A stretch of DNA of 64,000 bases from Zhengitettix transpicula (GCA_037074705.1 CM073591.1:79466532-79530531), one strand, 5' to 3'; positions 44,965-57,156 are shown, counted from the first letter of the stretch. The notes: a model not told the origin generated them from the letters alone. Made by a program: numbers and translations.

Positions 44965-45750
44965 ACTTACAAAATTTTTAACGACTAACAGAAAAATCTT
45001 CGGCAAACGATTACCATATGGTAATTGTCGAATAATTTCTTTACAGTACACGCTAATTGTAATAAAATTAACACGAATATTACTCATTGGAGTGTGAAAC
45101 GACCGACGATGCGTCACGATATTTACGTGTACTTCGATTGTCACTTATGGTTTGATGATCTGTGATTACGATTAGTCACGCTTCCTGCCTATTATACCAC
45201 ACGTTATGATAGTACCCTCGATGAAAAATATACGCAGGTCTTGATTTCTCTGCCAGTCTTAAGCAAAGATGCAACCTAGTATAACATAATCATCCCGCAA
45301 TATTTTAAGCCTCCCTTAAAACCGATTTTTTTTACAGTTTTATTTTGACTATACTTGTACTTAGAACAAAGTGTTGAGAAATATAATTTTTATTTATAAA
45401 ATGATGTTATTTTAGTTTTACTTTAATTTTTTAATACTGGAGTTACGTAAAAGTTATAGTAATGATACTGCTGTATATTAATACGGAAGTGTCTCTTTAT
45501 ATCAAAACGATCATAATGTTAGTAATTAATAAAATTTAGGTAGCCTGCTAACGTATAAAGCTTAATGAAAATCACAGTTACGAAAGTTTTACGAATAAAG
45601 GATTATTGGTAACAAGCAAAATTGAACATTCCGTTCCGTAAAAAATGTAAAGGGGTCTATACGCGTGCGAAATACTGGCACTCGTGCAAAAGAAAATAAG
45701 GGAACTTCAAATATTTGAAATGGGCAATTATTGGAAAAAATAAAACTTCT
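44965..45750. other. AT-rich stretch with no gene
   Basis: Nothing recognised. Confidence 0.4.
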
Positions 45751-46253
45751 TTCAATTACAGATAAATGAGTCAATTACAATAATATTTCTACATTAATAA
45801 ACTTCTAGACAACATAAACAGTTAAAGGTAATAAAAATAAATTTTTAAAGGACTACACAATTTTTTCCTTTAACAATTCCTATTCGATTAATGAATTAAC
45901 AGAATTAGATATATATTATTATAAACTGTAAAGAATTATTTTTGTGGGCTGGGTTTTTATGTTAAATTAAAAAATATTATTGACCATGAAAAAATTTGTA
46001 ATAAGATTATTTCAGTTAAGCATTAAAAACTCTTATCTCAGGCAACTGTGGTTTTTACAGAAGAGATCTGCTGCCCGTACCAAATACGTACTGCTATCCT
46101 GTGTTGTGCTGCTTGCTGTAGCTCTCGTACCAACGTCTCCGTATCTCACAGCCGGCAGAGCGGGTTAAGTGCAGTGATGACTTTAGTCAGGACCATTGCA
46201 AGGCGTCGACTCAGGGGTTGACCACTGGCTAAGGCGTCGGCCTCCGGGATTGA

Positions 46254-46471
46254 TTGGTGGCAAGTCGTCGTACTAAATTGTGTGGCTTCGATGAACTCTT
46301 CACTAACAAATTGTGGCCCCTTTCTCACGACGATTCTGCCTCGGACTATATCAGAGACAACAACTTGGAAAAGTTTACAGCAGAACTCATGAGATTTGTA
46401 GATCGGTGGCACTTAAAACGTATACACGTAACGCAATACGGAGCCTCTCATAATCACATCCACCAGCTGAG
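46254..46471 (+). CDS. Copy B exon 1, unrecognised protein
   Basis: The frame reads LCGFDELFTNKLWPLSHDDS, SASDYIRDNNLEKFTAELMR, FVDRWHLKRIHVTQYGASHN and ends HIHQLR at a donor AG|GTGAGC (46,471/46,472). The frame would stop one codon after the donor if unspliced. The sequence is non-repetitive at residue level and looks like a real globular protein segment. An upstream frame (from 45,980) ends in KYVLLSCVVLLAVALVPTSP, a plausible membrane or signal segment, but it is out of continuity. Family not recognised. Confidence 0.45.
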
Positions 46472-46550
46472 GTGAGCGCAGAACAACTGTCCCAGTTTCA
46501 GAAGCTTATCTTATTATAACCTCCCATTCTTTTACTTTTTTCATTATTAG

Positions 46551-46833
46551 AAAACTTGGTCGAAATGTCAGTTTCACTGATTCTTCCATTGTTACAAGAG
46601 TTATAGCACGCAGCTGCAGTTCCGTAGTGAAGAATGGCCAACTATTCTGTCATGTTGTGGCCAACAATCGAGAGAGGACACGAAAATTACTTGGATGGAA
46701 ATATTTATCTCCTCGACCCCCACGCACACCTCGTCCAACATTTCACAGAAAACAACTCCCGGCATCCTCCAATGCACGATTTCGAATTCTCCAAACTACA
46801 GCAAACAACACTTCCGAGACAAAGCAAAACTAA
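46551..46833 (+). CDS. Copy B exon 2, unrecognised protein
   Basis: After a 79-base intron ending CTTTTTTCATTATTAG the frame continues in phase (AG plus A gives Arg). It reads KLGRNVSFTDSSIVTRVIAR, SCSSVVKNGQLFCHVVANNR, ERTRKLLGWKYLSPRPPRTP and on to a stop at 46,831-46,833. The product is basic with a proline-rich part. Two frames compete over 46,634-46,915, but only this one joins exon 1 in phase, and the same frame is open in copy A. Confidence 0.43.
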
Positions 46834-46884
46834 ACCAAAATACACGCGTTACAAAACATTCTGCAAAAAATTTATACGTGTACA

Positions 46885-47460
46885 AAAAATATATTATTGT
46901 AATTTCTGTACATGACACATTTCACATCCATGAAATCCATTTCCTTTAACAGGCCTATGAAATTGTTGTAATACTATTGTTTAAAATATTTCTTCACCGG
47001 AAAGCGAGGTGGATCGGACGTATTACGACGACGAAGTTATTTATACATGTCGGTGCGGAAGGAAAAAATAAATATGAATTTTTTTTACAAGACCTGGAAT
47101 AACAGAAAGTAACAAAATATAGTAATAATATTGGACTTTTCAAAATGAATCAGAAGACAGGATGAAACGGAGAGCTATAATTTTATAAATAGTCACTGGA
47201 TATTTTGTAAGACATAGTACTTAATTAAGAAAAATTATTATTATAATAATTATTTTATTTTGTTGTTTAATACAATAAACTGTAAAATGTTTCATGAACT
47301 AATCTTAGCAGAAGAGATTAATTAGTAACGACAGCGGTCATTGTTGATAATTAGAAATAAAACTAGAAAATATTCCGCCATGGTAAAGGAAAATGAATGT
47401 GCCATTTTGTATATCCGATGAAGCATGTTTGAGCAGCCCGTTTAGTTTTATTATTATCTT
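46885..47460. other. AT-rich stretch with no gene
   Basis: Nothing recognised. Confidence 0.4.
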
Positions 47461-47464
47461 TTAG

Positions 47465-47575
47465 AGTGACAGGCTACATGAGGGTGATCCGCTTTGATGG
47501 CTCTTCCCTATAATAGCATAAGAAGGGATGGAAGTTGTGGGTTGTGGAAGGTGCTGCAAGCTGAATTTAGTAGTG
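47465..47575 (+). repeat. R1 retroposon copy, diverged fragment
   Basis: GTGACAGGCTACATGAGGGT, GATCCGC, CTTCCCTATAATAGCATAAG, then weakening similarity. Confidence 0.7.
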
Positions 47576-47997
47576 AAACACTCTGTCTCTTACCTTATTG
47601 TGTAGTCCTTGCTGAGCTCCCGTGGTTTGTAATGATGCTATTCAGTGTTCAAGTTATCAAATATTATCCGAGTATATTGGCTGAGGTTTAATATCGATTC
47701 CCCGAAACCAGAAAATCAAACATTGCTCTTCTAAAACCAAAAAGCTTGCTCGATTATCCTCGGATTAATTAGTGAACAATATGGTCTACGTGAGTGGTTT
47801 ATGCAATGGCTTTGAGGACCAGAATGGTGGGCGGTCTGCCAAAGACCAAGCTGTGTCGTGGTAAACAAACACTGCATGGAACTAACCCGCTGTCGGATCA
47901 ACTACAGAAAATACTCAACAATTAATTCCACAATTAACAGCTGAGAAAAGAATTTTATCATAAAAATTATTCTTTGACAGAAACAATCAAAAGAATT

Positions 47998-48217
47998 TTT
48001 TTTAGTGCAACAGGCTACATGAGGGTGATCCACATTGGGCAACTCCCCTTTAATAGCATAGGAAGGGATTTGAAAGGGGGGATGCGGAAGGGTAGAGGAA
48101 GGTAGCCAAGGGTTAACTATGGCCCCCGGGCTATATTTTAAGGATCCTACCCGGCATTCGCCTAAAAGTAATGCAGGACAAACCCTATAAAAAACCTGCA
48201 TCGGGTAGGTCGGAGAA
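47998..48217 (+). repeat. R1 retroposon copy (antisense to A-tailed form)
   Basis: Starts T8-AGTGCAACAGGCTACATGAG and runs cleanly through GGATGCGGAAGGGTAGAGGA, GGTAGCCAAGGGTTAACTAT, GATCCTACCCGGCATTCGCC and CCTGCATCGGGTAGGTCGG, where it stops. This is a good copy for a consensus of the proximal half. Confidence 0.92.
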
Positions 48218-48219
48218 TG

Positions 48220-50795
48220 GTCTAATATTCAAGCTATTGAGATTTTAACTACGAGAGCTTATCTTCAGTGAATCGTCGGTAGCGTTATTTGAGCGCACCT
48301 GGAACTACGCTATTTGAAAATAATTGTGTCACAAATTTGAAAAAAATTGATTCGTAATAAGCATTCTTCGTCAATGAAATGAAAAACTGTAAATCAAAAA
48401 TATTCGTAACTTATAATTACTTTCATTTTCCGAGTATTTTAGACTTTATTCGAACACTTATTATATGCTTTAGATGTTAGTAGCTCTACACGCCTATTTA
48501 CCTTAAGTTAGTTTGGAGTTAGCGAAGCAAATTCGTTTAGTCTATATCAAAAGCATTGCTCTAGTCAACGAAGTTCTCGCTTTCATGTATTAATGTAATA
48601 TACAAATTTAAAAAGAATACATAATTTTCATAATTACAGTTATTAATGCATATGTTGAACAGTCAACAATTTAGATATAACATTAGTAACAGCGACATTT
48701 TGATCGAGCAAAAAACGCACTGTTATGCACATAATTTTACAGGAAACTTATAATTAAGCAAGTAAAGTGGGAACTTGCGTTATTGAGTAAATATCACTTC
48801 CAAGCAATGAAGAATAAAATTTAACTGCAAATGATGTTGAGATGAAGCTCATTTGAAGATATATATTCCGTGTGATATATGTCAAATTTAGTCCCAGTGT
48901 CGAGAGGTTGTTTTTATACTTCCGGTAGCACTTGGTTTTGACTATCAGGATTAATAACCACAAATAAGGATATAAATTATCTAAATCTAACACAGAAACT
49001 TCTGCACACGTATTATGTCAAATTAAATCTAATGTTAGATATTTATTATTTAGAAACAATAGTTCCTACAGCAAAATGTCTCAATATAAAATTAGAATTC
49101 AGACACTTTGTTGGTATTTCGTTTGAATATTTTTATCCGGCAGCAAGTTTAAATTCAATAGAAAATTTTGCATTTTAATTTTATTCTGTAGATTATATGT
49201 CTTAATTCTTCCTCACTTTTACACCTCGTTCCCACACTTGGGAAACGTCATCATCCTGTACACAACGCGGTCGGCTCAATTAAAATGTTTTTGACAAACT
49301 TTGTATTTCCCGGAGGAGCGGCATGGCTTTTGTTATTAAAGCTAACCATTATTGAGAAATAACCTGTGGATTTAAGATGGCGGGAACTTTGAATCTGCTT
49401 TTAAAGCTAACTTGTAATTTTTGACGATAAAACTTAAGTGCAAACTCGATCGTTCCAATGTAGTAATATTAATATTTTTTTTTAAAAAAATGCTGTATCA
49501 CTTATTATTTTGGCCTCTGTATTACCAATATTTCATTTTAAATGGTCTTACAGGATAAGCTATCCCAGCATGATAACCGCAAGAAACTTCAAAAGTGTCA
49601 TTTAAGTAGTTGAGACAAAATGAGGATACTTAATCGTAATGTGCTGCAGCATTGAACATTAAAATACGCGCGTCACTCACAATCCGAATACAATGGAGTT
49701 ATTAAAATTGGTTTCTGACGTTAAAGCGTAAAAGGAAGCGTAAAATTGCTCTGTGTGCACAAAAAGAAGAGTGCAGTAGGATCTTCTTTTGTTTAATGAG
49801 CTTCTGCTGAGAAAGAAGAGAGGGTACGTCTAGAACAACTTACCACATTGGAGCAAGAGAGGACGTTTTGTTCCGTCAAGAAAGCTTTGCAGAAATAAAC
49901 AGTAAACTCTGAATGTGTGTTACGCCAAGGGTTGGCATTAAAGCGCGAGGCTTAAACGTCTTTTCATTGTGCAACGTAGCCCTTTGATAATCCGCGAACA
50001 CAAGTTCAGTCGTCAATTAATACTCTCTAAACAAAACGGCTATTCAGCATGTGCGATTACAAAGAGTGACCGAAAAATTCATATTGAACTATGAAATCGA
50101 AATATTTGGTAACAATCAAGTCCATCGTTTTTGTTTACTTCGTACCAACAAAGGTCTTCGGTTTTTTTCTGAACTCGCTATTCCGCCCGTTAAGAATTTC
50201 AATTGGAACAAAAGCTTTTGTTTCCCTAAAATGTTTGCCGAGCTTAAATCAATGGAAGATTGTGAATAGTTCATTAATCAATAAGTAAATTGTCTGAACT
50301 GCAGATTATTTTCAAAGTAATATTCAGCGTACGTTAATTAAAATTTCTCATTGTTTTGTATAACAGCAGTAGTTTTACAAAGTACTATATACATTATCTG
50401 TTTCAAATATTGTTGGACCGTGAAAAGACAATGAAACATCAGAAAACCAAACATATTTAATTGCAACCGAGGGAATAAATCCTTCGTTATTGAAATTTTC
50501 TTCATGAGTAACCTGAGGATTAAATCATATATAACTCATAAGCGTATAATAAAGTAGAATAAAATTAGAAAACTATATTTTAAATACGAATTTGCTACAA
50601 AATCATGACAAAGAATAATACTACACAATCTTTCAGGCAAAATCTCAGGTCATTGATATTAAGAAAATGGAAAGGAAATATTTTTCCGTGAACATGTACA
50701 CAAATTTAAAAAGCTGAAAGAGTGCTCTAGTCTGTACTACGATGAATTTTCTAATATTATTTCTTTGTTGCATCCATTCACGTAACAAAATTTGC
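48220..50795. other. AT-rich stretch with no supported gene
   Basis: Patches at 49,230-49,340 and 49,740-49,960 are somewhat GC-richer, without a preserved frame or repeat match. Confidence 0.4.
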
Positions 50796-50796
50796 T

Positions 50797-50799
<3 letters not shown>

Positions 50800-50849
<50 letters not shown>
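50800..50849. repeat. (TA)n microsatellite at R1 start
   Basis: About 50 bases of TA immediately before the long R1 copy. Adjacent minus-strand frame is a by-product of this tract. Confidence 0.95.
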
Positions 50850-50852
<3 letters not shown>

Positions 50853-51378
50853 AGGTTCTCTCGCAGGCAGAACCTTGTAGGAGAGATACGAAGGGGCTGA
50901 CTTTGGGTATGCCTTTTCCTCTCCGTTTTTGAACTAAGGTTCCCACAAACCGAGGCACCTCCGCCTGTTTTGAGAGGTGTATGTTCCGGGGTAACAGTCC
51001 TTGGGCATGCGGTAAGAGTTGTCCGCTATTCCCATTGGAATAATCGACCATCTGTATCCTAAACCGGTCAAGGCACGGCGAGTGGAAAGCTGCGAACCCA
51101 CAGCTAACTCCTCTCCCGACATCGGAACAGCGTGGGACAAGTACCAAATGCTCGACCTACCTGATGAAGGTTTTTCTAGGGTTTTCCCTGCATAAATTTT
51201 AGGCGAATTGCCGGGTAGGATCCTTAAACCATAGCCCGGGGGCCCTAGTTAACTCTTGACAAGCTTCCTTCCCCCTTCCGCATCCCCCATTTCAAATCCC
51301 TTTCCTATGCTGTAAGAGTGGAGTTGCCACTATGTGGATTACCCTATACATAGCTTGTCTACACCTCAAAAAAATGAC
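50850..51378 (-). repeat. R1 retroposon, longest copy (~525 bp)
   Basis: Starts GGGAGGTTCTCTCGCAGGCA and continues CTTGTAGGAGAGATACGAAG, GAGGCACCTCCGCCTGTTTT, GGTCAAGGCACGGCGAGTGG, CATCGGAACAGCGTGGGACA, TAGGATCCTTAAACCATAGC and ends TACACCTCAAAAAAATG. It defines the probable full extent of the family in this window. No clear polymerase III A/B boxes were found, so it may be a LINE 3' end rather than a tRNA SINE. Confidence 0.92.
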
Positions 51379-51439
51379 GAGAGAACAAAGTGCAAAATAT
51401 GTTGTTGTATTTAAGGTCACATTGACATAATGTCATTTG

Positions 51440-52745
51440 AGATATTACATAGTTGATTATATATCTTCGTAACTGTTCATTGTTGTCAATGACTTGATTA
51501 TTTTTTTTATATTCAGATGAGTGGTAGATCAAGTCTTTGCTTATCGTATCCTAGGATACGACACCACACTTGAGTGAGTTTTCTGCATGATTTTATCACG
51601 TGCTCCAGGGATGTGACTTTATTGAGATCGTAAAATATTTACCAGATAAAGGTTATTGTGATAATTATTCTTGCGTGATAAATATATTATCCTGATTTAT
51701 GAGTAAGTTGGATAAAAAAGATCTCATAACCGATAACGTTTTTGGATAGGGAAGTAGAAGTAAGTTCTTGGGTTTCTTGAGCCTTAAAATCGTCAAAATA
51801 TATCAATTATTACTACCCGAATCAAACTTATTTAGTTTTTATTAATGAAATATTAACAGACATAGAATATAATTAAATTCTATGAAATTTTCTTACGTAA
51901 CAATGAAGAAATGGTCTGAAATAAAGTGTCGACGAGTTTTAGGCCCAAAGATATATCTAAAATATTATAATGCCTTATTATATTTTAAAAATGCCAAAAT
52001 ATTAATTTCTCAGCGTTGTTTTTACTAACAACTTCCTTTTTAAAACAAGTAATTTATTCAATGTCTTTGCAGTGCCTCTGGTTAAAACAAAAAAAAATTA
52101 GTCTGTCTGAAACCATTTTACTTCACCGTTTAGTAACATAAAATTCAAATAGTAGTGTTTGGTCACGTGCGGCGTGTAGGAAGTGGCAGACTCAGGCAGA
52201 TCATGTCTTATCGGATTTCTGCAATTTAGTCTCTCAGTCTAAACTTTTGTAATTAAATTGGTTTGGAAAATCAATGTTAAAACAAAAATTAAATCATGTA
52301 GTTTAGAACGCTTTGCTCATTAGATAACGTGTCTTTCTTGATCTTTCTGGTTAATTAAATATAATAATCAGGCTCTCTCAGAGACAAAACCACCACCATT
52401 CTTCTATCTGTAACAGAATTAATTACGGTAAATGTAATAACCAGCCAAGAAACTCCGCATTACTTCAAATATGCTATCTCTGAGCCGACTGCCTTGAATC
52501 TTGCCAACAGATGATTACGTAATACCCTTAGACAACCAACACCCACTCCAATCTGCGATCTCTGCAATGTCATCACTCTTAAACACATGATAAAAACATT
52601 CCGAAATACCTTTCGACGCAGATGCCGTATCCTAGGATACGATAAGCGAAGACTTGATCAACCACTCATCTGAATATGTAAAAAATATAAACTTTTTGAC
52701 AGAAAATAACTGTTACAAATCAACTATGTAATATATAAAATAACC
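51440..52745. mobile_element. 1.3-kb inverted-repeat element with palindromic inner ends
   Basis: Arms 51,440-51,560 and 52,626-52,745 are inverted copies: ATTCAGATGAGTGGT, GATCAAGTCTT, GCTTATCGTATCCTAGGATACG. Each arm ends inward in the perfect palindrome CGTATCCTAGGATACG. The interior holds a LINE-like coding relic. No flanking duplication was identified. Confidence 0.7.
52473..52620 (+). pseudogene. LINE-like reverse transcriptase C-terminal relic
   Basis: The plus strand reads HYFKYAISEPTALNLANR, a TGA, then LRNTLRQPTPTPICDLCNVI and TLKHMIKTFRN. The CDLCNVITLKH segment has the CxxC...H spacing seen near the C-terminus of LINE ORF2 proteins of Jockey/R1 type. The TGA and the short extent show it is dead. 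No catalytic core of a reverse transcriptase is left in this window. Confidence 0.4.
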
Positions 52746-52833
52746 TCTTTGTTAATAATACCTCAAATAAAGCTATTAAGAAATTAATATTTCACAACGC
52801 AACACCATATATTCCAAAGAGATGACAATATAC

Positions 52834-53867
52834 TGTAATGATTAATAAAGGAATGAAAATTAAATAAAATTTTGTTGGGCCAACATATAATGATTAAAAA
52901 AGAATATAAATTAAATTAATTTGCCCCACGTTGTGGAAGCCAAAATGTAATGATTAACTGAAAGGCTTTAATTAAATAATTTAATTAATTAAATAAAACA
53001 AATTTCATTCTTCAAAGATACAAATTATCAGCCTCACTTTGTACATTTTAATTTCCTCAAATTTACAAACCAAATTTACAAACCAAATTTATGTTATTTT
53101 TTTATTTGTGGCTTTCTAGGACAATACAACTTTATAATCTTACAACAATTTCATCTAATTACTTTTTCTCTCAGCGTCTTTACTGGGCTTGATAATAAGA
53201 ACAAACAAAATTAATAAACTAATTAACAAATCAAAATTGAAATGAACGGAATATAAATTCTAAACACAATAAAGAAAACGAAAACTAAACAAGATAACGA
53301 AATCTGACTTATACCTTTAATTCTCGTTTACAGACTTTAGATAATTGTTTTTGTACTCACGAATGTCTTTCTGGTACCAGATCTGATTCTTGGAGCTTGA
53401 GGGCACAACTCACTAAAAACGGCCTTTGTTCACTGATTCTACTCATCATTTTTAATAAACACGGTTCTTATTCCACCTGAAATTTTGGGATCAGCCGCTT
53501 CCTCGGTCAGCCCTCGGATGTATGTCTCCTCGATGCCTTTATGGGAAATGTTATTTCGCATCTGTGTGGTACAAACCTTTTGCTTCGACTTTGCGATTTT
53601 ATATCATGAGTCTCTCCGTCAAGAACTATGTTCTTGTGTTTTATAGAGTTTAATAGATCTCGCAGTTGAACTTCGTGGACCACGCTATTCGTACTTTTCA
53701 GGTCAGCCTCCTCTCTCTCATGAAACGTTCGCCGGACTGTCTTCCGTACGAGCGCGCGGTTTCCGACTACTATCGCCGACAAAGAGCCGTGATTGTTGCT
53801 TTCAAGAAATGGTTCGCTAACAATCCAACTATATTAAAACATTTAATGTCCTCTTATTAGTATTACA
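52834..53867 (-). mobile_element. LTR copy L4 with 4-bp target duplication ATAC
   Basis: On the minus strand it starts TGTAATACTAATAAG at 53,867 and ends ATCATTACA at 52,834. ATAC flanks both sides (52,830-52,833 and 53,868-53,871). Landmarks: TCTGGTACCAGAAAGAC, GTGAGTACAAAAACAATTAT, GAATTAAAGGTATAAGTCAG, ATTTCGTTATC, TTATCAAGCCCAGTAAAGAC. An internal primer-site-like motif lies at 52,923-52,942, followed by two further ATCATTA(C/T)A repeats before the end. The size and duplication fit a solo LTR or a short LTR-plus-leader unit. Confidence 0.82.
52923..52942 (-). promoter_or_regulatory. Primer-binding-site-like motif inside L4
   Basis: Minus strand TGGCTTCCACAACGTGGGGC, very like the tRNA-Lys primer site TGGCGCCCAACGTGGGGC with two extra bases. 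It lies inside the TG...CA boundaries, which is unusual for a solo LTR. Confidence 0.6.
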
Positions 53868-53874
53868 ATACTAT

Positions 53875-56225
53875 TAAATATGCAACTTCCGCGGTTATGA
53901 ACAAAACAATATATACAATTATAAGGGCTATCCATAACTCGTTGTTATAATTCATTTCTCTAGCATCACGTTTTTATTTATTACTCTGTATGAGGATTTT
54001 CTGTAGGAGACATTTCCAGATTTCACCGGCTGAAGTTTATGTAAGTAAATCGCGCAGTTGATCCTTATTACGTTTCTAAAGAAAATTCCAATTGTCATTT
54101 TCAGGTTATATTGTTTCGCATTCCACCCTGAGATATATTTTTGTTTTACAATGTGGATCAATTATCTAATACTTTTGCATAATTAATTTGTCAATCAAAT
54201 AAATGTTGAGTTATATCAAACAAATTAATGAAATTATTTATAAAATTACTTGTGGTAAGGCTTTTATGAGACTCTTAATTAAAATTTCAACTAGTCTTGA
54301 CAACAATGATTTTTCACCCCTAGCAATCACATCACCCGGACGATAATATTGATTTCAAAGTTCAACGTGTCCATGGAAATTAGAGAATATTCTTCACGCT
54401 GTTGACATATTTTATGGAAAACAATTACGTACTAAGTAAATGTGAACTCAAAGGAGTCTGACTTGAGTTAAGTGTCCTTACAGCGAAATTTCATGTGTGC
54501 TTGGAACTGCACGACCCTTACGTTGCGGTTTGTGCCTTTGCGTGAGCTCAGTTGAAATCGCCGTGAAACGTAAAGACAAGAAATTGCAGAGGACATAACG
54601 GCTCCGTAAATAATGTGGGCTGTACTGTCTAATTTACCTCTGGCGATAAGATCCTTCTTATCGCGACGAGCTTTAGCTACAGAAATAGGACTCCTATAAA
54701 ACTCCCTCAGGTGAAGACTCTACAGGCACAAATCCGTACTTAACAAATTACTGAATAAATTTGTTTAAGTATGTAACTGAAACTGATATCTGTCAACGTG
54801 AGAACAAATATTAATCTTATCTAATAACATGATATCTACATGAATGGGAATATCAATAGTAGTACTATGTTGAAAGCTTTACCTGTGTAAAGAAAAAATT
54901 GGACAAAAACTGCGTCGGCTTTAAATTTGATTTGAAATCTAACTATTTTTCAGCAATTAACGTATTAAATTGATACATATATTAACATTAATGATCGTAG
55001 GCTTTGCCGGAAAATCGATTTTATTAATTATTCTCAGTTTAATGATAATCATCTGACAGAAAATTGACACTCCTGATTATAAATTAACGAAAATAATTTA
55101 TTAAAAATATTAACATTATTCAAAAAGTTAATGTTTAGTAGCGATCATAGACTCTGAGAATATGTAATAAAAAATTTTGTTTGTATTTTAGTTTAGTTAA
55201 ACAGTATCTGTAACTGTTTGATTACGCAGTAATATTATTATAATTAGCGAATGTTTTATTATTATTACACATAATTATTACACTGTTTGTAAATTAGTTT
55301 CATCAGAACTGAGAATTGAGGAACTTTCAGGTTTAACAAGCGTATCTGAAAGTTCGATTCAAAGATAAAACACAGATGTTAGTATAAATTATTGCAATGT
55401 TAAGAAGATTTATATCGTGAAAGTAAGACGATAGTTACGAATATAATTGATATAGTAAACCGAATACGTATGAAGTGAAAGTGATTGAACCTGTCGTGAT
55501 TAACAAGAAGACAGCGTAATTGGTAAAATTAAAAAACTGAGTTCGGTAAAAAAATAATTGGATAAATTGTTTGAATTTGGCAATTGACTTTAAATCGTGA
55601 ATACGTCGTCAGACCGAATTTTGATTACTTGTTCGTTTGACGAGATGGTATTTTCCGTTTCAGACCTGGTAACAAAATCACGTTAATAAATACAATAATA
55701 GTGTAGGTAATACAACTTAATATAAATGTTGAATTTCTTGGTAATGTTGATAATTAGTTTGCTAATCAAGAGATACATATTATATTAAAATTTCTCAATA
55801 ATAAATTATCCCTTTTCCCTTAAAATTATCTGATTCATTCATATTAACTTTTCTGATGTTGCCGGAAATTGATTTCTGAAGGCAATTGGGTTGAGAAAAT
55901 AAACATATCCGTTATTTTAGTAGAACGTAAGTTACTGATTTTCGGTCGTATTTTATTACTCAGAAATGCTGACAAAAGCAGTTGCCAGACATGAGTTAAA
56001 ATATTTTCGGGAAAAGGCTAAGGAGATGGGCACTGAGATTTAAGGTGAATATTAATGTCGGTGGCACAACTAAAGTAAATGTAGCTTTCAATTTCTTTCT
56101 ACGTCATTGAAAGTGAGACGTAGTCTCATACTTATTGAAAACTATGAAAAATGCGCAGATCTTGCGTACGCAGAATATTAAACGCGGGTAAACTTAACAA
56201 CGACTGTAAAGTTGAATTCCTTCTT
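53875..56225. other. AT-rich stretch with no supported gene
   Basis: Nothing recognised. Confidence 0.45.
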
Positions 56226-56830
56226 ATGTTGGTTCAGTTTCAAAGGGAGGGAAAGGAAGCGAGGTTGCTGGATGGAGGTGGGGCGGAAGAGGGAGAGAGA
56301 ACAGGATCTCAGATCGCGTGAATGTAAGGCAGTCCTTTGAATCGCATGTTGGCAACTTTGACGTCGTTAAATTAAGTGCATGCAAACCCCAGCCGACCCA
56401 CTATTCTCGGCAAACTTCTGCCCGAGCGCCCCTCTTCTCACTCAACCATAAACTGGTAGGGAGCGTTTACATTTTTAATTAACGCGAGGTAAAATCTGCA
56501 TAAGTGGCAGGCAGCTATGCGGGCCGATCACAGGGCACAGTAAAAGGCACCAGCTATCTTGCCCTTCAAGCCTCATTTGCAAAACCCGATATGCATTATT
56601 CAGATGAACCAGACGTTGATGGCGACAATGAACATCTATGCACTTTGTTTTGACCAATGGTCAACCAAAATGCATGGAATAAATTAAAAGCATGCAATTT
56701 AATCATCCTTGCCTCACAAAAATGCCTTCCGAATATAACGGTCATTCCAATTTGTAATTTTGTGTAATGAATGAAAAACGCGCGAAGTTTTTTTTTTTTG
56801 GCGCTGGGCCTGCTTCTCTAAGGCGGACCC
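56226..56830. other. Unannotated GC-richer patch
   Basis: G-rich (GGAGGTGGGGCGGAAGAGGG) and C-rich tracts in an otherwise AT-rich area. No long frame or repeat match in the window. Confidence 0.35.
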
Positions 56831-56914
56831 TCACCCCTTTGCCACAATGAAAGATTAAAAATGCTGCAGAAATAGTTCTTGGATTTCCACACACGTACAA
56901 CAGCGTTTAACAGC

Positions 56915-56955
56915 GACGTTTCGACGATCGCGAGATCATCTTCGTGAGAAACCCA
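56915..56955 (-). ncRNA. Hammerhead-like motif, decayed core, strong helix II
   Basis: Minus strand: TTCTC, ACGAAGA in place of the core, TGATC and GATCG around TCGC as a near-perfect helix II, TC, GAAAC, GTC. Helix I pairing is weak. The distal sequence (TGTGGAAATCC-AGAA--ATTTC) is related to that after the motif at 37,260. It is cut on the plus-strand right side by the mariner insertion site 20 bases away. Confidence 0.4.
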
Positions 56956-56977
56956 ATGCATCTTTCTGCTGCAACTA

Positions 56978-57005
56978 CCACTGTGATCAAAAAGTAAGGT
57001 GAAAT
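56978..57005 (+). repeat. Mariner left TIR
   Basis: CCACTGTGATCAAAAAGTAA followed by GGTGAAAT; pairs with the right TIR with few mismatches. Confidence 0.93.
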
Positions 57006-57156
57006 TATAATTTAAAACTCCCAGGTAATTTTTTTTCCTATGTTGGTAGGACTGTCTATACTATTTGCCAAGCGTCTGTTTGTTAAAAGGTTTAATTATC
57101 TCCGAGTTACACGTGTTTTTGTAAACAACCAAAACTGAATTTTTCGATTTTTACAA

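Larger units (their letters stand above)
45757..46882 (+). repeat. Duplicated 1.1-kb cassette, copy B
   Basis: Reverse complement of 10,998-12,062. It is the better copy for reading the candidate gene: it keeps a consensus donor AG|GTGAGC and a strong acceptor. See copy A for differences. Confidence 0.8.

Noticed and set aside
50737..51147. 136-residue minus-strand frame with a long Tyr-Ile run
   Set aside because: It runs through the TA microsatellite and the R1 repeat; related frames occur at the R1 copy near 22 kb only because the repeat is duplicated.
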